This document shows, piece by piece, positions 33,120 through 44,133 of a DNA stretch of 64,000 bases (positions are counted from its first letter, which is position 1; each line of letters opens with the position of its first letter). The DNA lies in NCBI GenBank assembly GCA_022315425.1, contig JAIUPT010000041.1, forward strand, positions 1,178,001 to 1,242,000. Reading direction: 5' to 3'. A model generated the notes under the pieces. It worked only from the letters and a program-made list of their open reading frames with translations. It made no database searches and was not told where the DNA came from. The DNA comes from Pseudevernia furfuracea (lineage: Eukaryota > Ascomycota > Lecanoromycetes > Lecanorales > Parmeliaceae). The translations under genes were made by a program, and so were the position numbers.

Positions 33120-36033
33120 TGTTATAATTGGTCCTGTGTACGCTCTGATTGAAAGAAGTGTTCTTGGGAAGACTGGATTTAAAGAAGGAGGCGAAATCAA
33201 AGCAGTGAGAAGGTTGGTGATATTGATCAGTTCTGTACAGTACTGGTAGGGACTTGTCTGTTTCGAATCGGTCGACCTGAGGTATCACGGATAACCGGTT
33301 TTGTTCGATCCTAGATTTGACAGCGAGGATATGGAAAAGTGGAAGGATAGAAGATAGGAAGAGCTCAAGCAAGAATGCGTCGAGTAAGCATGGAGCAAGC
33401 AGGGGTGATATGTGAGAAAGTCATGCCTGAATACCTTATTTGATATATATTGCCGAATACGATATAGGCACCAATTCCCTTCACCCGGGCCACTGGCTAA
33501 GGAGAGCCGATTGAGACGGAATACATTATTGGTCTGACTTCCCCGCCAGTTGAAACATAGGCCTCGGCACGCTGGTTGAAATGTACCACATCATTGGCTT
33601 GCCTCCTCCGACGTTTGGGTCATTGCAATCAGCATGCTGGTTGAGGCGTACCATATCATTGGCTTTGCTTGGCCGACTGGAACGATGCGAGTAAGTCTTT
33701 GTGGAGCTTCGCTACCAACGAAGCTAGGAGCGTCTCGTGCCGGGATTCATCTATAATATCGCCCGCTATCGCAGATTTCGATCAGTGGTAACGGTACTGA
33801 ACGCCAACTTTGCCTACTCCAGTGATCCATTTAGATGGCTATCTATCCGGTGTCACAGAATCAAGACCCTAGTGCCGTGGTCGATACAGAAAGATACATT
33901 GGATGTATTCTCGCTCCTTAGGTTGAAGAGTCGAACGGATAGCTCTATATGAAGAGATTATATGTGAGGCCTTTCTGCAGGTGCCACTGGGTAGATACAG
34001 GTAGCAAACCTGAGTGCAGTCCCGGTCTACCAGTCCTTTCCGGAAGGCATTTAGAGAGTGCTTGGTTATTGTAAAGACTCATAGGAGTCTACAGCCTTTG
34101 TCAAGTTTTGGGCTCTGGTGCTCAATCTTCGTTGCTGATGGCTTTGTGTGTTTCTGACTGTTCCTACTTGTCTTTTGAGGTGTCGTTGCACAATTTTCTG
34201 CCAAGTACGTCAAGCGTACTTTTCAATACCACTACGACTAGCTGCCGAAGACAGCTTGTATTGGACCATTCACACTCTCACAGGTTACCAGGTAGTTATG
34301 ACTCTATGTACAGCAATGCAATCGGAAAAATTTTTCTTCCTGAGGATATAGTCATTGTCGTCCACTTTCCGTGATTGTGTTCTTCTACAGTCCAGATTTA
34401 TTTCTCAGTTGATGCAATCCATCTATAACAGTATCTATCTATAACAGTATGTATGGTGAATGTACGACATGCGACAGTCATCGTCTATGAGGTCTGAATG
34501 ATGTTGCTAGATGAAGGCAGAACCTTCTATATCTCCGGTTCACAATGAACTCTCACCCGGAAGCTTTGCTCAGATTAAACCGTAGGCAAAACATCGGACT
34601 CAGAAGCGGTATCAGTAAAATGATTTGGCTTAAAGAAATTATGAAGAATTCAACAATAACAACTGTGTTATGGTACATTGAGCCTCAATAACCGGTCCCA
34701 ATCAGCGTTGCCCAGAGGATTTCCCTAGATACTCAAATGCATGCCTGCTTTGGGCAAAATCTTCCAGAGTGCCGAGCAGGGTTGGACTTGCCAGCCATGG
34801 CTGCAACCGAAAATATTCCTCATTACTTTATTTTTCTTAGTGATAGCATACATTATGCATGAAAACGCCTAACTATCAAAATAGCGAGAAGTACCCACCA
34901 CCGCCTACGTGAACTCAGGGGGATCTTTGAAGTTTACATGAAAAGACGTGGACTTCGGTCGTTCAATGCAATAAGACATAGGACACACCTCTACTTTGAC
35001 CTAATATCCATTCGCTATTGTCTTGGGCATCACGTTCAAAATGGATGGGGCTGCTATCATTCGTGGGCTGCTCATCCAGTTGAAAGGATTATGGCATCTA
35101 CGATGTGGCATCATTTTGGGAAGGCAAGCGGGATGTAAGAAAATACTGGTGATATTTACTGCTCGAATGTTCTCGATGAGGATCAGAAATTTGAAAAGTC
35201 ATCGCAAATACATGCCATTCATGTAAGCAATGCCTATCACGGTAAGGATGGTCAAGTTGCCTCTTGACTGCAACCCCTTTTCTAGCCCACTGCTTCAATC
35301 AGATGGCGAAGTCTCGCTGTGCCTCCCTCTTACCTCACCCGTACATTTGGGCCTATGGCAATACTAACGAAGGGTTTGAATCTGTCACCCATCTCTTGTC
35401 GAGCGGTGGCAATCCACCCATTCATCAAGTCCTCTACTGTCGTCTCCAAGGACTCGTGGCTGAGAATCTCGCTACTCTTCTCTCAAAGCTGACGCTCATT
35501 GGGTACAAGAGAAGGTCAGCGGACCAGCTCTATATCTTCTGACGGCGTGATTGGAGCAGCGCAACTATTTGCACGTACTTTCTAGTTGGGGAAATTAGGG
35601 AAAAGCAAAGGATGTTGGGTGAGCAATCAGAATAACGGAATTTACTGAGCTATGAGCAGTGAGAGGAAGAGTAAAATGTTCGTTGTCTACCCCACTACGA
35701 TAGACTATGATCTCCAAAGGCAAAATGACGGGCTTCTACATTTGATTGTGCTCCAATGGAAGAGGATACTCTAGGGCCGATAGACCGTCGCTTCTTCTAA
35801 ATGATTGGTATAATAAATGGAAACTTAACCTATCATCTGAAAAGTGGTATCTCTTTCTTGGATCATCAACCACGTTTGAATACCAACAGCGCTAGCACTA
35901 GCGACCCATGTCACGTCGTAACCTCGGTAACGTAACCCGCAAGCAGCACCCATTGATGATAAGAGTAGATTGAGGTAGCTCAAGACTGCATATCGGCCTG
36001 TCACAGGCGCAGTAGCCTGGACCCAGGCTCTCA
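33120..36033. other. Gene-poor 2.9-kb stretch
   Basis: Short frames occur on both strands (for example 33737-33952, 34108-34374 and 35264-35542), none with a motif or a convincing splice partner. A weak repeat occurs at 33500-33675, and CTATAACAGTAT is repeated at about 34420-34450. Confidence 0.5.
33500..33675 (+). repeat. Three degenerate tandem units of about 60-70 bp
   Basis: The motif GGTTGA...TACCA.ATCATTGGCTT recurs at about 33574 and 33640, with a weaker copy (GATTGAGACGGAATACATTA) at about 33509. Each is followed by a C-rich stretch and CGAC or similar. Confidence 0.65.
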
Positions 36034-37042
36034 ATGGCGACGCCTCCCTCACCCCGAGACCGTAACCCCACGCACCGTAACCCCTGGGAGCCCCAAACCG
36101 ACCACTCAAACGGCCACCCTCGAGACGCCAACCTCCACGCCAACGGCAACTACTTCCCCACAGGCTCTCCCCCACCTCTTTCTCCGAACCCCACCTCATC
36201 CACCCCATCCTCCTCTTCCTCCTTCTCTTCCTCCTTTTCCTCCTCCATCGACAAAAACAGAAACCTCGGCGCCATCTCCCTCCGCGCCTTCGCCCTCGGC
36301 TGCACGTTCTCCGCCTCCCTCCTCACAACCCTCTACCTCTCCCTCCGTCTCCCAACCAACCACCCCTTCACTCCACCACCAACACCAATATGGCGCCTCC
36401 CCTTCTTCCTCCTTCTCCTCTCCCTCTTCCACTTCCTCGAGTTCTACACGACCGCCATCTCAAACCCGGCCGCGGCAACTGTAACCGCATTCCTACTATC
36501 CAGTAATGGCAAGGCATACAACATCGCCCACGGCATGGCGTTTGTGGAAACTTTCATACACCTCTACTTCTTCCCGGGATATACAGAAGGTGTCCTCTCA
36601 CCGGCCTTACACACGGCATGGCTGGTCCTCGGAGCAGCAATGTTGGTCATGGGTCAAGGCACACGGACAGTAGCCATGATTCACGCGGGCTCCAACTTCA
36701 ACCACCTCATACAGAGTAAAAAGAAGGAAGGACATGTGCTCGTCACGGGAGGAATCTACAGATATCTTCGCCATCCGAGCTATTTCGGTTTCTTCTGGTG
36801 GGGGTTAGGGACGCAGGTGGTCCTGGGGAATGCGGTGTGTTTGGTCGGGTATGCCGTGGTGCTGTGGAGATTCTTCAGGAGGAGGATTAAGAGTATGTGT
36901 TTCTATCTCCGGGCTTGCAGACGGGGTTTCTGCTGACATGTGAGTTTGTGCAGAAGAGGAAACGCTGCTTATAGGCTTCTTCGGCATGGATTATGTACGA
37001 TATAGGGACAGGACGAGGGTTGGAATACCTTTCATTCCGTGA
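36034..37042 (+). CDS. Protein-S-isoprenylcysteine O-methyltransferase (ICMT/Ste14)
   Basis: Two exons (36034-36892, 36954-37042; intron 61 bp) encode 315 residues. A disordered Ser/Pro-rich N-terminus of about 75 residues precedes membrane helices (LRAFALGCTFSASLLTTLYL; FFLLLLSLFHFLEFYTTAI; TAWLVLGAAMLVMGQGTRTV). The catalytic core is intact: AMIHAGSNFNHLIQSKKK, HVLVTGGIYRYLRHPSYFGFF with the cofactor-binding HPSY, then after the splice KKEETLLIGFFGMDYVRYRD and GIPFIP. The enzyme methylates the C-terminal prenylcysteine of CaaX proteins such as Ras, Rho and a-factor-type pheromones in the ER membrane. The neighbouring convergent gene itself encodes a protein ending in a CaaX-like tetrapeptide. 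Confidence 0.95.
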
Positions 37043-37417
37043 ACAGTGGTAGGGCCCTGGTATCTGAATGGGCAGCTTCGCGGGGACAGTATGGTGTACG
37101 GCAGTCATGGTTTCAGCATTGCAGCAGGAGCATTCACAGCATTCGGGTCATTACATGCATCTGGATGGGACTTCTGCATGGAGGCGTAATCCCTGGATAT
37201 GGAGAACATTGGTGAAAGATACCCCTGTATTGATAACAGTCGAAGCCTATCGTAATTAATGCAAGTAATACAAGAAGAGAATATCCTTGCATCAATCCCA
37301 AGCAATCTCCGACGCAGGATCCATGTTGCACAATCATCGACAACGTTTCCTTGAGACCCATGTCCCAACCCTGGAATCAGATCAAACCATGTATAATGAG
37401 TAATCTTTGAGGAATCT

Positions 37418-38716
37418 TCACATCAAAACACAACGGCTACAAGTCATACCTTCATCGCCTGAACTGTCATCGTTGCCCGCTCCCCCTTCCGTGTCCGAAG
37501 GAGGAGAGGCGAAGACAGACCCGCCGTTCCTGTTAGTCCGGGCTCCGACTAGACCTGCACCCGTATCTAGCCCTGGTGTGGGGGGTGCGGGTCTCCGTAC
37601 TCCACCCTGGTCTTCGCGGTCGGGACCGTTCGCATTGTTTGCAGCGCCGTTGCCTTCGCCAGCCTGAAGTCTTCCGACGGTTTTTTGAAAGAGTTCGACT
37701 CCTTCACGATTGTCTCGGGGTTTCTCATCGTTGTTGACCTGGCCCCGTGCTGACCTGTCTCTCTCGGCCTGTCTTGCTTCCGCTGTTGTTCCCACAGTCT
37801 TCTTCAAGATGGATTTCGGTTGTCCAATCTCCTTCTTGAAAGCCGGGCCGCTCACGGTACCAGCAGACTCTTTAAACTTCTTAAGAGGCTTGTCTGGCTG
37901 AGTTGGAATAGTTGTCAATGTATTTGGTGGCCCAGTAGGCTCTATCGCGCGCTCAGAATTAAATGGATCTAGGAAACTTGGGCCGTTTTCTGATCCTTGC
38001 ACAAAATTCCTCCCTTTAGTTATTGTCACCACTGGCGGTCCGGGGGGTGGTGACTCTTCGTTACGCTCTGTCTGCGGGGTGTAGACCATACGTGATCCAC
38101 TTCGAGTCAGGTTCGTTGCCTCGCTCAGTGGCACCTTTGGCGGCAGTGGGAGCACTGATCTGCTCGGATCCAATCTATGCATGTTGCAGGCCTGTTGCCG
38201 CTTTTTGCCAGTATGATCATAGATGTCCGCGCAGCCGCAGTCGTGTGCGACATGACGGTTTTTGAGTGGCAGGGTACTCTGAGCTGCGATGGGCGTATAT
38301 TCGCCCTGCGCTGGACTGACAGGTGGGGTGCTCTCAGCCGTGCTCAGCTCTGTGTCGGCTTGATCTTGGCTGACTGGCCTGGTGGTCGGAGCTGTGCTGG
38401 GTGCTGAGTCGCCCTGAACTGGGAGGTGAGAGAAACTTTCAGCTATGCATCACTGTCAGCGTATCGAATCATAGCTGTTGTATGGTATGAGGTTACTTCT
38501 GCCTTTGCCTTTGCCTTCGTACTCAGTCTTGCCTTCGCTTGTGGCTGGTTCTATGTGATCGGTGCCCTTCTCGTAACTCATGACCGGGTAAACATGATCC
38601 ATTCCTTTGCCTTCATCCTTGATGGGGTTTGTGACAGCCTTGCCTTCGGCTTGGCTTTCATCCACGCCTTCGTTCACCGTAGCAGCTATGTCACCTCCGC
38701 CTTCGCCTTCACTCAT
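37418..38716 (-). CDS. Disordered protein with C-terminal CaaX box (CVLM)
   Basis: Two exons (38716-38497, 38442-37418; intron 54 bp) encode 414 residues. The whole chain is low-complexity: Glu/Gly/Lys-rich start (MSEGEGGGDIAATVNEG), Thr/Pro/Ser-rich middle, CGCADIYDHTGKKRQQACNM near residue 145, PKSILKKTVG near 280, then acidic GGAGNDDSSGDEGM and the end TCSRCVLM. CVLM fits the farnesylation consensus (Met at position X), and the Cys three residues before could be palmitoylated, as in Ras-type tails. No globular domain is seen. A caveat: GTATGA at about 37450, just before the last eight codons, could in principle be a splice donor, which would remove the CaaX end. It lies 375 bp from the end of the convergent ICMT gene. 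Confidence 0.65.
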
Positions 38717-38829
38717 GGTTATAGATACTATGATGCCTGATAGATAAGATTGCAGGTGAAGTGATGTATTTGTGGAGGTTGAGACGGGCGTTCGACCAAT
38801 TTTGTAGGTTGGGCAAGCGGCGCGTCGCT

Positions 38830-39125
38830 CCTGCTTTTCACCTATTTGTAGGCTTCATTCCCTAAAGAAGCCACCCGATCCTGAGCTTCTTTCCCAAAGT
38901 ATCACACTTTGACAGATTCTGAGAGGCTTCACCCCCGAAAACAAGAGCCCATTGCATACTTCCCCCACCCGAGACTTACACGATTGTATGGGTTTCACCT
39001 ATGAGAAATCCACACATTCGTGGGCTTCCTCCCTCAAAACCTCACCCATTGAGGGTAAATTGAGAGAATTTGCCCAGGAAAGAGTCACCCATCTGTGGGC
39101 TTTATCCCGAGTAGCACAATTGGAA
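38830..39125 (-). repeat. Degenerate minisatellite, related to the 19.6-kb array
   Basis: Read on the minus strand, units such as GGGAATGAAGCCTACAAATA (about 38845-38870) and GATAAAGCCCACAGATGGGT with GACTCTTT (about 39080-39112) match the 19555-20215 array. About eight drifted copies are seen, ending just downstream of PEX8. Confidence 0.75.
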
Positions 39126-39167
39126 AGAATTACTCCGTGATAACTTCTCGTACTTTGCTTCGGTACC

Positions 39168-41343
39168 TCAAAGCTTGCTAGCTTCCCCAAGTGCACCGCT
39201 CATGAACGGTCCTTCAGCTTGGTGATCTCTACCAAACAGGACCATATTTCTACCTCCTCTTGTGCTCCACCATGCAACGCACAACGCAGCACGATCTACA
39301 TCCATCTCTCCGTTGCTGAGGACATCCCAAAATCTCTGTCTGCACGTGTGCAACTGGTTTGCATGTTTGATCATGTTTTGAGATTCCGCAACTACTGGCA
39401 GCCAGTCCTCCAGCTGATCGATGGGCAAAAAAGGCAAGGCATCGATGAGGGTGAGTACAAACACTGCTTGCTCTGAAAGTGGAGGCTGCTCGAAAAATTT
39501 GGGGTTTTCTTCAAAGAGGCGAGGAGCAGGATGGTCTGCACTCTGCTGCATCAGAGCTGGTGAAGCTGATTCCAGCTGAAATCGAACCAACTCAAGGATT
39601 GTGGATGGTAAGAGCGGTTGTCTTTCGGATATGAGTGATGGTGGCGAAGATATTCGTATCAAGGTCTTGACTGCCACCCGGAATTGTCGTGCAGACAGAT
39701 TCTGTGGGAACACTCTAAAGAGGACATCAACGTATGGATGTACGTGCTTAGCAAGAAGATCTGAGTTCTGGGGGGTCGAAAGAACGGCAAGCATAACGCT
39801 GTGAGCAGACTCAAATATTTCGAGTAGCCGCTGGTCGCTACCTAAGCCCAAGTAGGGAATAGCTGCACCAACCAGAAGCTCTTCGTTGAGCTCAGGACTA
39901 AGTACCGTAGTAAAGTGTTCGGTGGTGTTCAGGAAATAGAGATCGAGACAGCGATCCAGAGGGTGCTGTGGTATGCCGCCTGCTGATGATGATCGAATTT
40001 CTCGAAGGAAGGCTTCGGCTTGCACTGGGAACTGAGACAGGATATCAATAGCAGTAAGAAACACGAAGGTGTATTGCGAGAAGTTATTTGCACCAAGTCG
40101 CGAAGAGACGAAGTATAGATCCCGTAGTATTCGGAGCGTTTGAATCGCCATGAACGGAGCTGCTTCTCGTCAACAATACATAACAGTCTCATGAACGCTA
40201 GTAACTTACCACCGTCAGCGGATATATGATTATCACCAAGTACACGACCAAGAAAAGACCTCAAGACAACGACAATAGCAAACATGGTCGACTTTAAGAC
40301 GCGCCATAGCAAAGGTATAGTGACCCTGAGTGATTCCTCACTCAAATATATCGACTCTTCCATAATGTCTATCTCCGAGAGCTTATTCTGCCGCCATTGT
40401 ACACACAATGAGCGTGTGAAAGCTGACAAGTCAGTGATCATAGTTGAAAGCAGGTCGGCATTTGGGACACTCTCTACACAAAATGCAGTAAGCCGTGATA
40501 GAGAGCCCAGGGAAGCGATCAAGGGACCAGTAGCCATGCGTTCACATTGCACATACGTAGAGGACTTTGGCGACCAATCAAACTTCATGCCTCCTCTCTG
40601 TACTACATCCGAATCGATCGTGCTGAGGAAGTAGCCGTATTGAAGTCCCTCTTTCGAGAAAAAGGGCGCGTGGACCAGGATCGGAAGCAGCAGGTCGTTA
40701 TTAAGGTTCGTCTTCTCGGTGTCATTCAGCAGATCGAAGACATGACTAAGCATCATGCCAATGCTGTTCCCTACCAGCTCGTTGCTAGCTTCCCCTTCTT
40801 GCAGAGCTAGATTGACCGCTTTGACCGTAGCATTAGCCAACTTTCTCCGCAGCGATTTTGATATGCTCTGTTCTCCTCGCCCCTCAAAGCCAAGCAACAG
40901 CCCAGCCAGGACACACAAATGTCTCCATCGCGGCGACCTATCGTCAGCCCCCTTCACGACCGCGATCGTCCATTCCTCGCGCCCCAGTCCTCGCTGTATA
41001 GGAAACTTGCGATCCGCGTTTGGCGAGTCTTCCAACTGAACGAAGCGTTTTGCCGCGGAATTAAAGATGCTGAGGATGCGTATGGTGGTGCGGAGACCAT
41101 CTGGGCGCTGCCATATGGAAGGCGATGAGAGAAGTTGAGAGGTGAGGAGGGTGACGTTTAGTGGGTTGGATAAAAGGGTGAGCAGCGTTATGGCAGAGCC
41201 TAGGAGCCTAGGGATAGTTAGATGTAGCAGATTGGAAAAGGTATCAGTGGTAGCTACCTAGAGACATCCTGCTCATCAGATCCGCTTTGGAGAGCACGGA
41301 GCAGGGTCGCTAAAGACCTATCCGTGTATGTGGCTGCAACCAT
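39168..41343 (-). CDS. PEX8: Peroxin Pex8-like, C-terminal SKL
   Basis: Three exons (41343-41258, 41207-40210, 40159-39168; both introns 50 bp) encode 691 residues. The protein is alpha-helical without enzymatic motifs, as expected for Pex8, with segments such as LVGNSIGMMLSHVFDLLND, KSTMFAIVVVLRSFLGRVLG, QTLRILRDLYFVSSRLGA and FPQNLSARQFRVAVKTLI. It ends PFMSGALGEASKL, with a canonical PTS1 (SKL). Pex8 is the intraperoxisomal organiser that connects docking and RING subcomplexes of the import machinery and is itself imported by PTS1. The start codon chosen precedes a short exon (MVAATYTDRSLATLLRALQS) joined by a 50-bp intron. The call rests on overall character, length and the SKL end. Confidence 0.82.
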
Positions 41344-41548
41344 GCCGTGTTGAAGGTTGACACTTCTTACAGGCCCGGACCGGTCGGTACAATTGCGCGA
41401 TACATTGGAATTGATTCGTAGCTATCAACTGCCGAGGCTATTTATTGGCCGTGTGGATTCACGTGTGCTACCCGGCGATCACCAGAACCGTGAACGGCAA
41501 TTTGGAATCCACCTCTGATGAAAAGTGCCATCCCGGGTTTGAAATCAC

Positions 41549-42062
41549 TCAGAGACCCTCCATAGCCTTCGGAGCAATCTTCAAGTCCTCCCTATTGGAG
41601 TCCCCGGTGTTCACAACCCCCTTCGGTTCCAACAACATCACCCCGACCTCCTGGTCCGCTTTCGGACACTGCAAGTTCTCCAGTCAGTAATTTCTCTTCA
41701 TGCCTTAAGGTAAAAATTGGAGTCAAAAGACAGTTGCGGATGTACTCGCGCAACGTCTTTTGCGACTCATAGATCAAGGTATGGAGTAGCAAATCGTCGT
41801 GGAAGTTGCTTACGTGCTCCACACCTCTCGGGACCACAAACACCTCCCCGGTCTTCAAGATGACATCTCGGTCACGCAACTGAATATTCAGCGTGCCGTA
41901 GATAATGAGAAAGAGCTCGTCGGTGTCCGGGTGAGAGTGCCAAACAAATTCGCCCAGTAGCTTGGCGAGCTTGATCTCGTAGTCGTTGAGAGTGCCGATT
42001 GTACGTTGGGACCAATGGTCTGAGAAGCGAGTGAGAAGATGCTGGAGATTGAGGGGTTCCAT
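41549..42062 (-). CDS. Small cupin-domain protein
   Basis: Two exons (42062-41814, 41668-41549; intron 145 bp from GTAAGC to TTGCAG) encode 122 residues. The protein consists of one cupin barrel: GEFVWHSHPDTDELFLIIYG (HxH...E metal ligands), GTLNIQLRDRDVILKTGEVFVVPRGVEH, and after the splice CPKADQEVGVMLLEPKGVVNTGD. The complete second cupin motif (PxGxxH) straddles the splice, which confirms it. Without splicing the frame would run into unrelated sequence. Similar small cupins occur in bacteria and fungi; function is unknown, perhaps sugar-phosphate or metal-dependent chemistry. Confidence 0.88.
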
Positions 42063-42584
42063 ATTCCGGCGGACTGGGGGAGGAGCGGGCGCAAAGAAAA
42101 GGATACGTCACTTGAGCTTTGGTTTCGCTATTGTGAAGTAATAGAGCAGACGAGTTACTCCTCTTATTATATTAAGCCAAATCGGTCGTTCGCAAGCAAG
42201 CAGTACCTTACCAATCAAGCATCGAGCCAGCAGTTCTCCGTGTCTATTCGCATGATGAACCCCCATGTCAAGCTCGGCTTGCAGCGTCATTGCATGGTAG
42301 GCTAGAACTGACACAGACCACAATGTAAGCACTACAACATATCTATCGGACCAACACAAGAATTGTTCAGTCTCTCAGAACTTCACCATTTGTGGGAAGG
42401 ATCTCAGAGGTTCGTCTGTGTCATAGTACATTGCTTGCACGACCAAGCATAATTTAAATAGGGATATCTATCAACATGGCGGTCTATCTTTACAATCATA
42501 GAATTTGTGTTCAGAGAATACTAATCTCAGCATCGAAATCGCCAATGCCTTTGATGCACCGTAATGATGCCCGTGTATCTCGAT
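42063..42584. other. Intergenic region, nothing recognised
   Basis: About 520 bp between two same-strand genes, with no ORF or motif of note; a weak minisatellite-like phrase (AACTTCACCATTTGTGGG) occurs at about 42378-42400. Confidence 0.4.
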
Positions 42585-43890
42585 CTAATATGTCTCTTCA
42601 TCAGTATTCGCCTCGGATGTCTCCGAGTCAGTTAGCACTTTCTGTTTTGACGGCCTTTGTGAGACCTGAACGCCACCTGCAGAACCAAAGAAATCCCCCG
42701 TTCTCAAACCTCGGACTTCGCGAGGATCGACTGCATTCATTGGCGCTCCAGACGCTCGTTTCTGCCTAATGAATTCTTTCACAGGCACCATGGCGGCGTC
42801 ACGACAGGCTTCTTTGATGTCACTTCCTGACATCCCTGCCATGACTCGAACCAAGTATTCAAGATCAAAATGGTCTCTGTCGATCCTCGTGTCCTTGAGT
42901 ATAAGCCCTAATATTCGTACTCGTTGTGGGGCCGAAGGTAGAGAGACCGCGAACTTTTTAGGCATCCGCCTCAGGATAGCGTCGTCAATGTCTTGCATAC
43001 GGTTGGTAGCACCAAGGATCAGTATCCTTTGAGGCTCTCCAGACGTATTCGCTGATGTCAAGCCATCCCAGTGAGTCATAAATTCTGCCTTCACCATTCC
43101 GCTGGCCTCATGTTCTCCAGATCTTCTATTGCCAAGCACTGCATCTATTTCGTCAATAAAGACTATGCTAGGCTCCAATTTCCGTGCCAAAGAGAAGACT
43201 GCGCTGACCAATTTATTGGAGTCGCCGTACCATTTTTCGGTCAGGGTTGATATGTGCAAGTTGATAAAGGTTGCACCGCTCTCATGAGCCAACGCTTTCG
43301 CCATCATGGTCTTACCGCAGCCTGGAGGTCCGTAGAGGAGCACGCCAGAAGGTGCGGATAGTAATGACGAGGCATGTGCGTAAAGCTGGGGCATGGTCAG
43401 AGGGTAGATAACAGACTCTTTGAGCTCTTCGATAATATCACCGAGTCCACCAATATCTGGCAGAAGTATCAGTCTAGCCAGTGATCCAGAACGACCCAGC
43501 CCTACCTTCAAAGGTGACCGGTATATCCTCTGGCGCGACGACATCCATGGCAATCATCTGTTCGTATTGGCTGAGTACAAGGTCTTCCTTTTTTGGCCTT
43601 CTGCCACTGCCGTTGCTTTCTCCATCTTTCTCTTTGGGATCGAGCCGCCGCAGGATGGCTGCGGCTGCTAACTTTTGACTCGTTTGCTCCTTGCCTTCAG
43701 TATCAAGCCGTGAGAGAAAATGATTCACAAGGTAGTATATCGAGAAGCTCTACAACAACACACTCATGCGTCAGTAAGAATTCTTTGGTCTTCTGAGATA
43801 ATTAATGGCCTTGGAGCCGTGGCATGAGAGACATACAGCGGCTGATATGAGGACCAAATCTTGTACAACGCCCATAGTCCGCTCCGGCAT
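42585..43890 (-). CDS. MSP1: AAA ATPase Msp1/ATAD1, membrane-protein extraction
   Basis: Three exons (43890-43837, 43749-43506, 43456-42585; introns 87 and 49 bp) encode 389 residues. The N-terminal anchor spans exon 1-2 (DLVLISAASFSIYYLVNHF), then a linker and EDIPVTFEDIGGLGDIIEEL. Walker A is GPPGCGKTMMAKA, pore loop EKWYGDSNK, Walker B IVFIDEIDAVLG, then HWDGLTSANTSG, sensor-1 ILGATNRMQDIDDAILRR and a C-terminal helix VPVKEFIRQK. All ATPase residues are intact. Msp1 sits in mitochondrial outer and peroxisomal membranes and extracts mistargeted tail-anchored proteins. It is divergent from the CSM1-like gene. Confidence 0.95.
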
Positions 43891-44133
43891 AACGTCGTCG
43901 ACAGTACAGTGCGCAAGAACAAAGACTTAAGAGGATGTAAACCACAAAGCTCCGATGCTGGGGGACAAGGATGAGGCTTGGCAATGAAGCGCGCTAAGAT
44001 TGTCGCAAACCTTAAATCTTATCTAGCGCGCTTTGTCCAAATTTCAATGTTTACATTTACGACTTCACAGCAAGAACTCACTTCTCAACGCTTTGAGAAG
44101 CAATCGCAACAGAACGCATAATCGCACATCATT
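43891..44133. promoter_or_regulatory. Divergent promoter MSP1/CSM1 with paired GCGCGC inverted repeat
   Basis: In 243 bp, AAGCGCGCTA (43987-43996) and its exact reverse complement TAGCGCGCTT (44024-44033) form a 10-bp inverted repeat with 27 bp between. The AAGAT/ATCTT flanks extend the symmetry imperfectly. It could be a pair of binding sites or a hairpin. Confidence 0.6.

Noticed and set aside
38426..38740. Plus-strand ORF with many Phe/Ala residues
   Set aside because: It is the antisense of the Glu/Lys-rich first exon of the CaaX protein.
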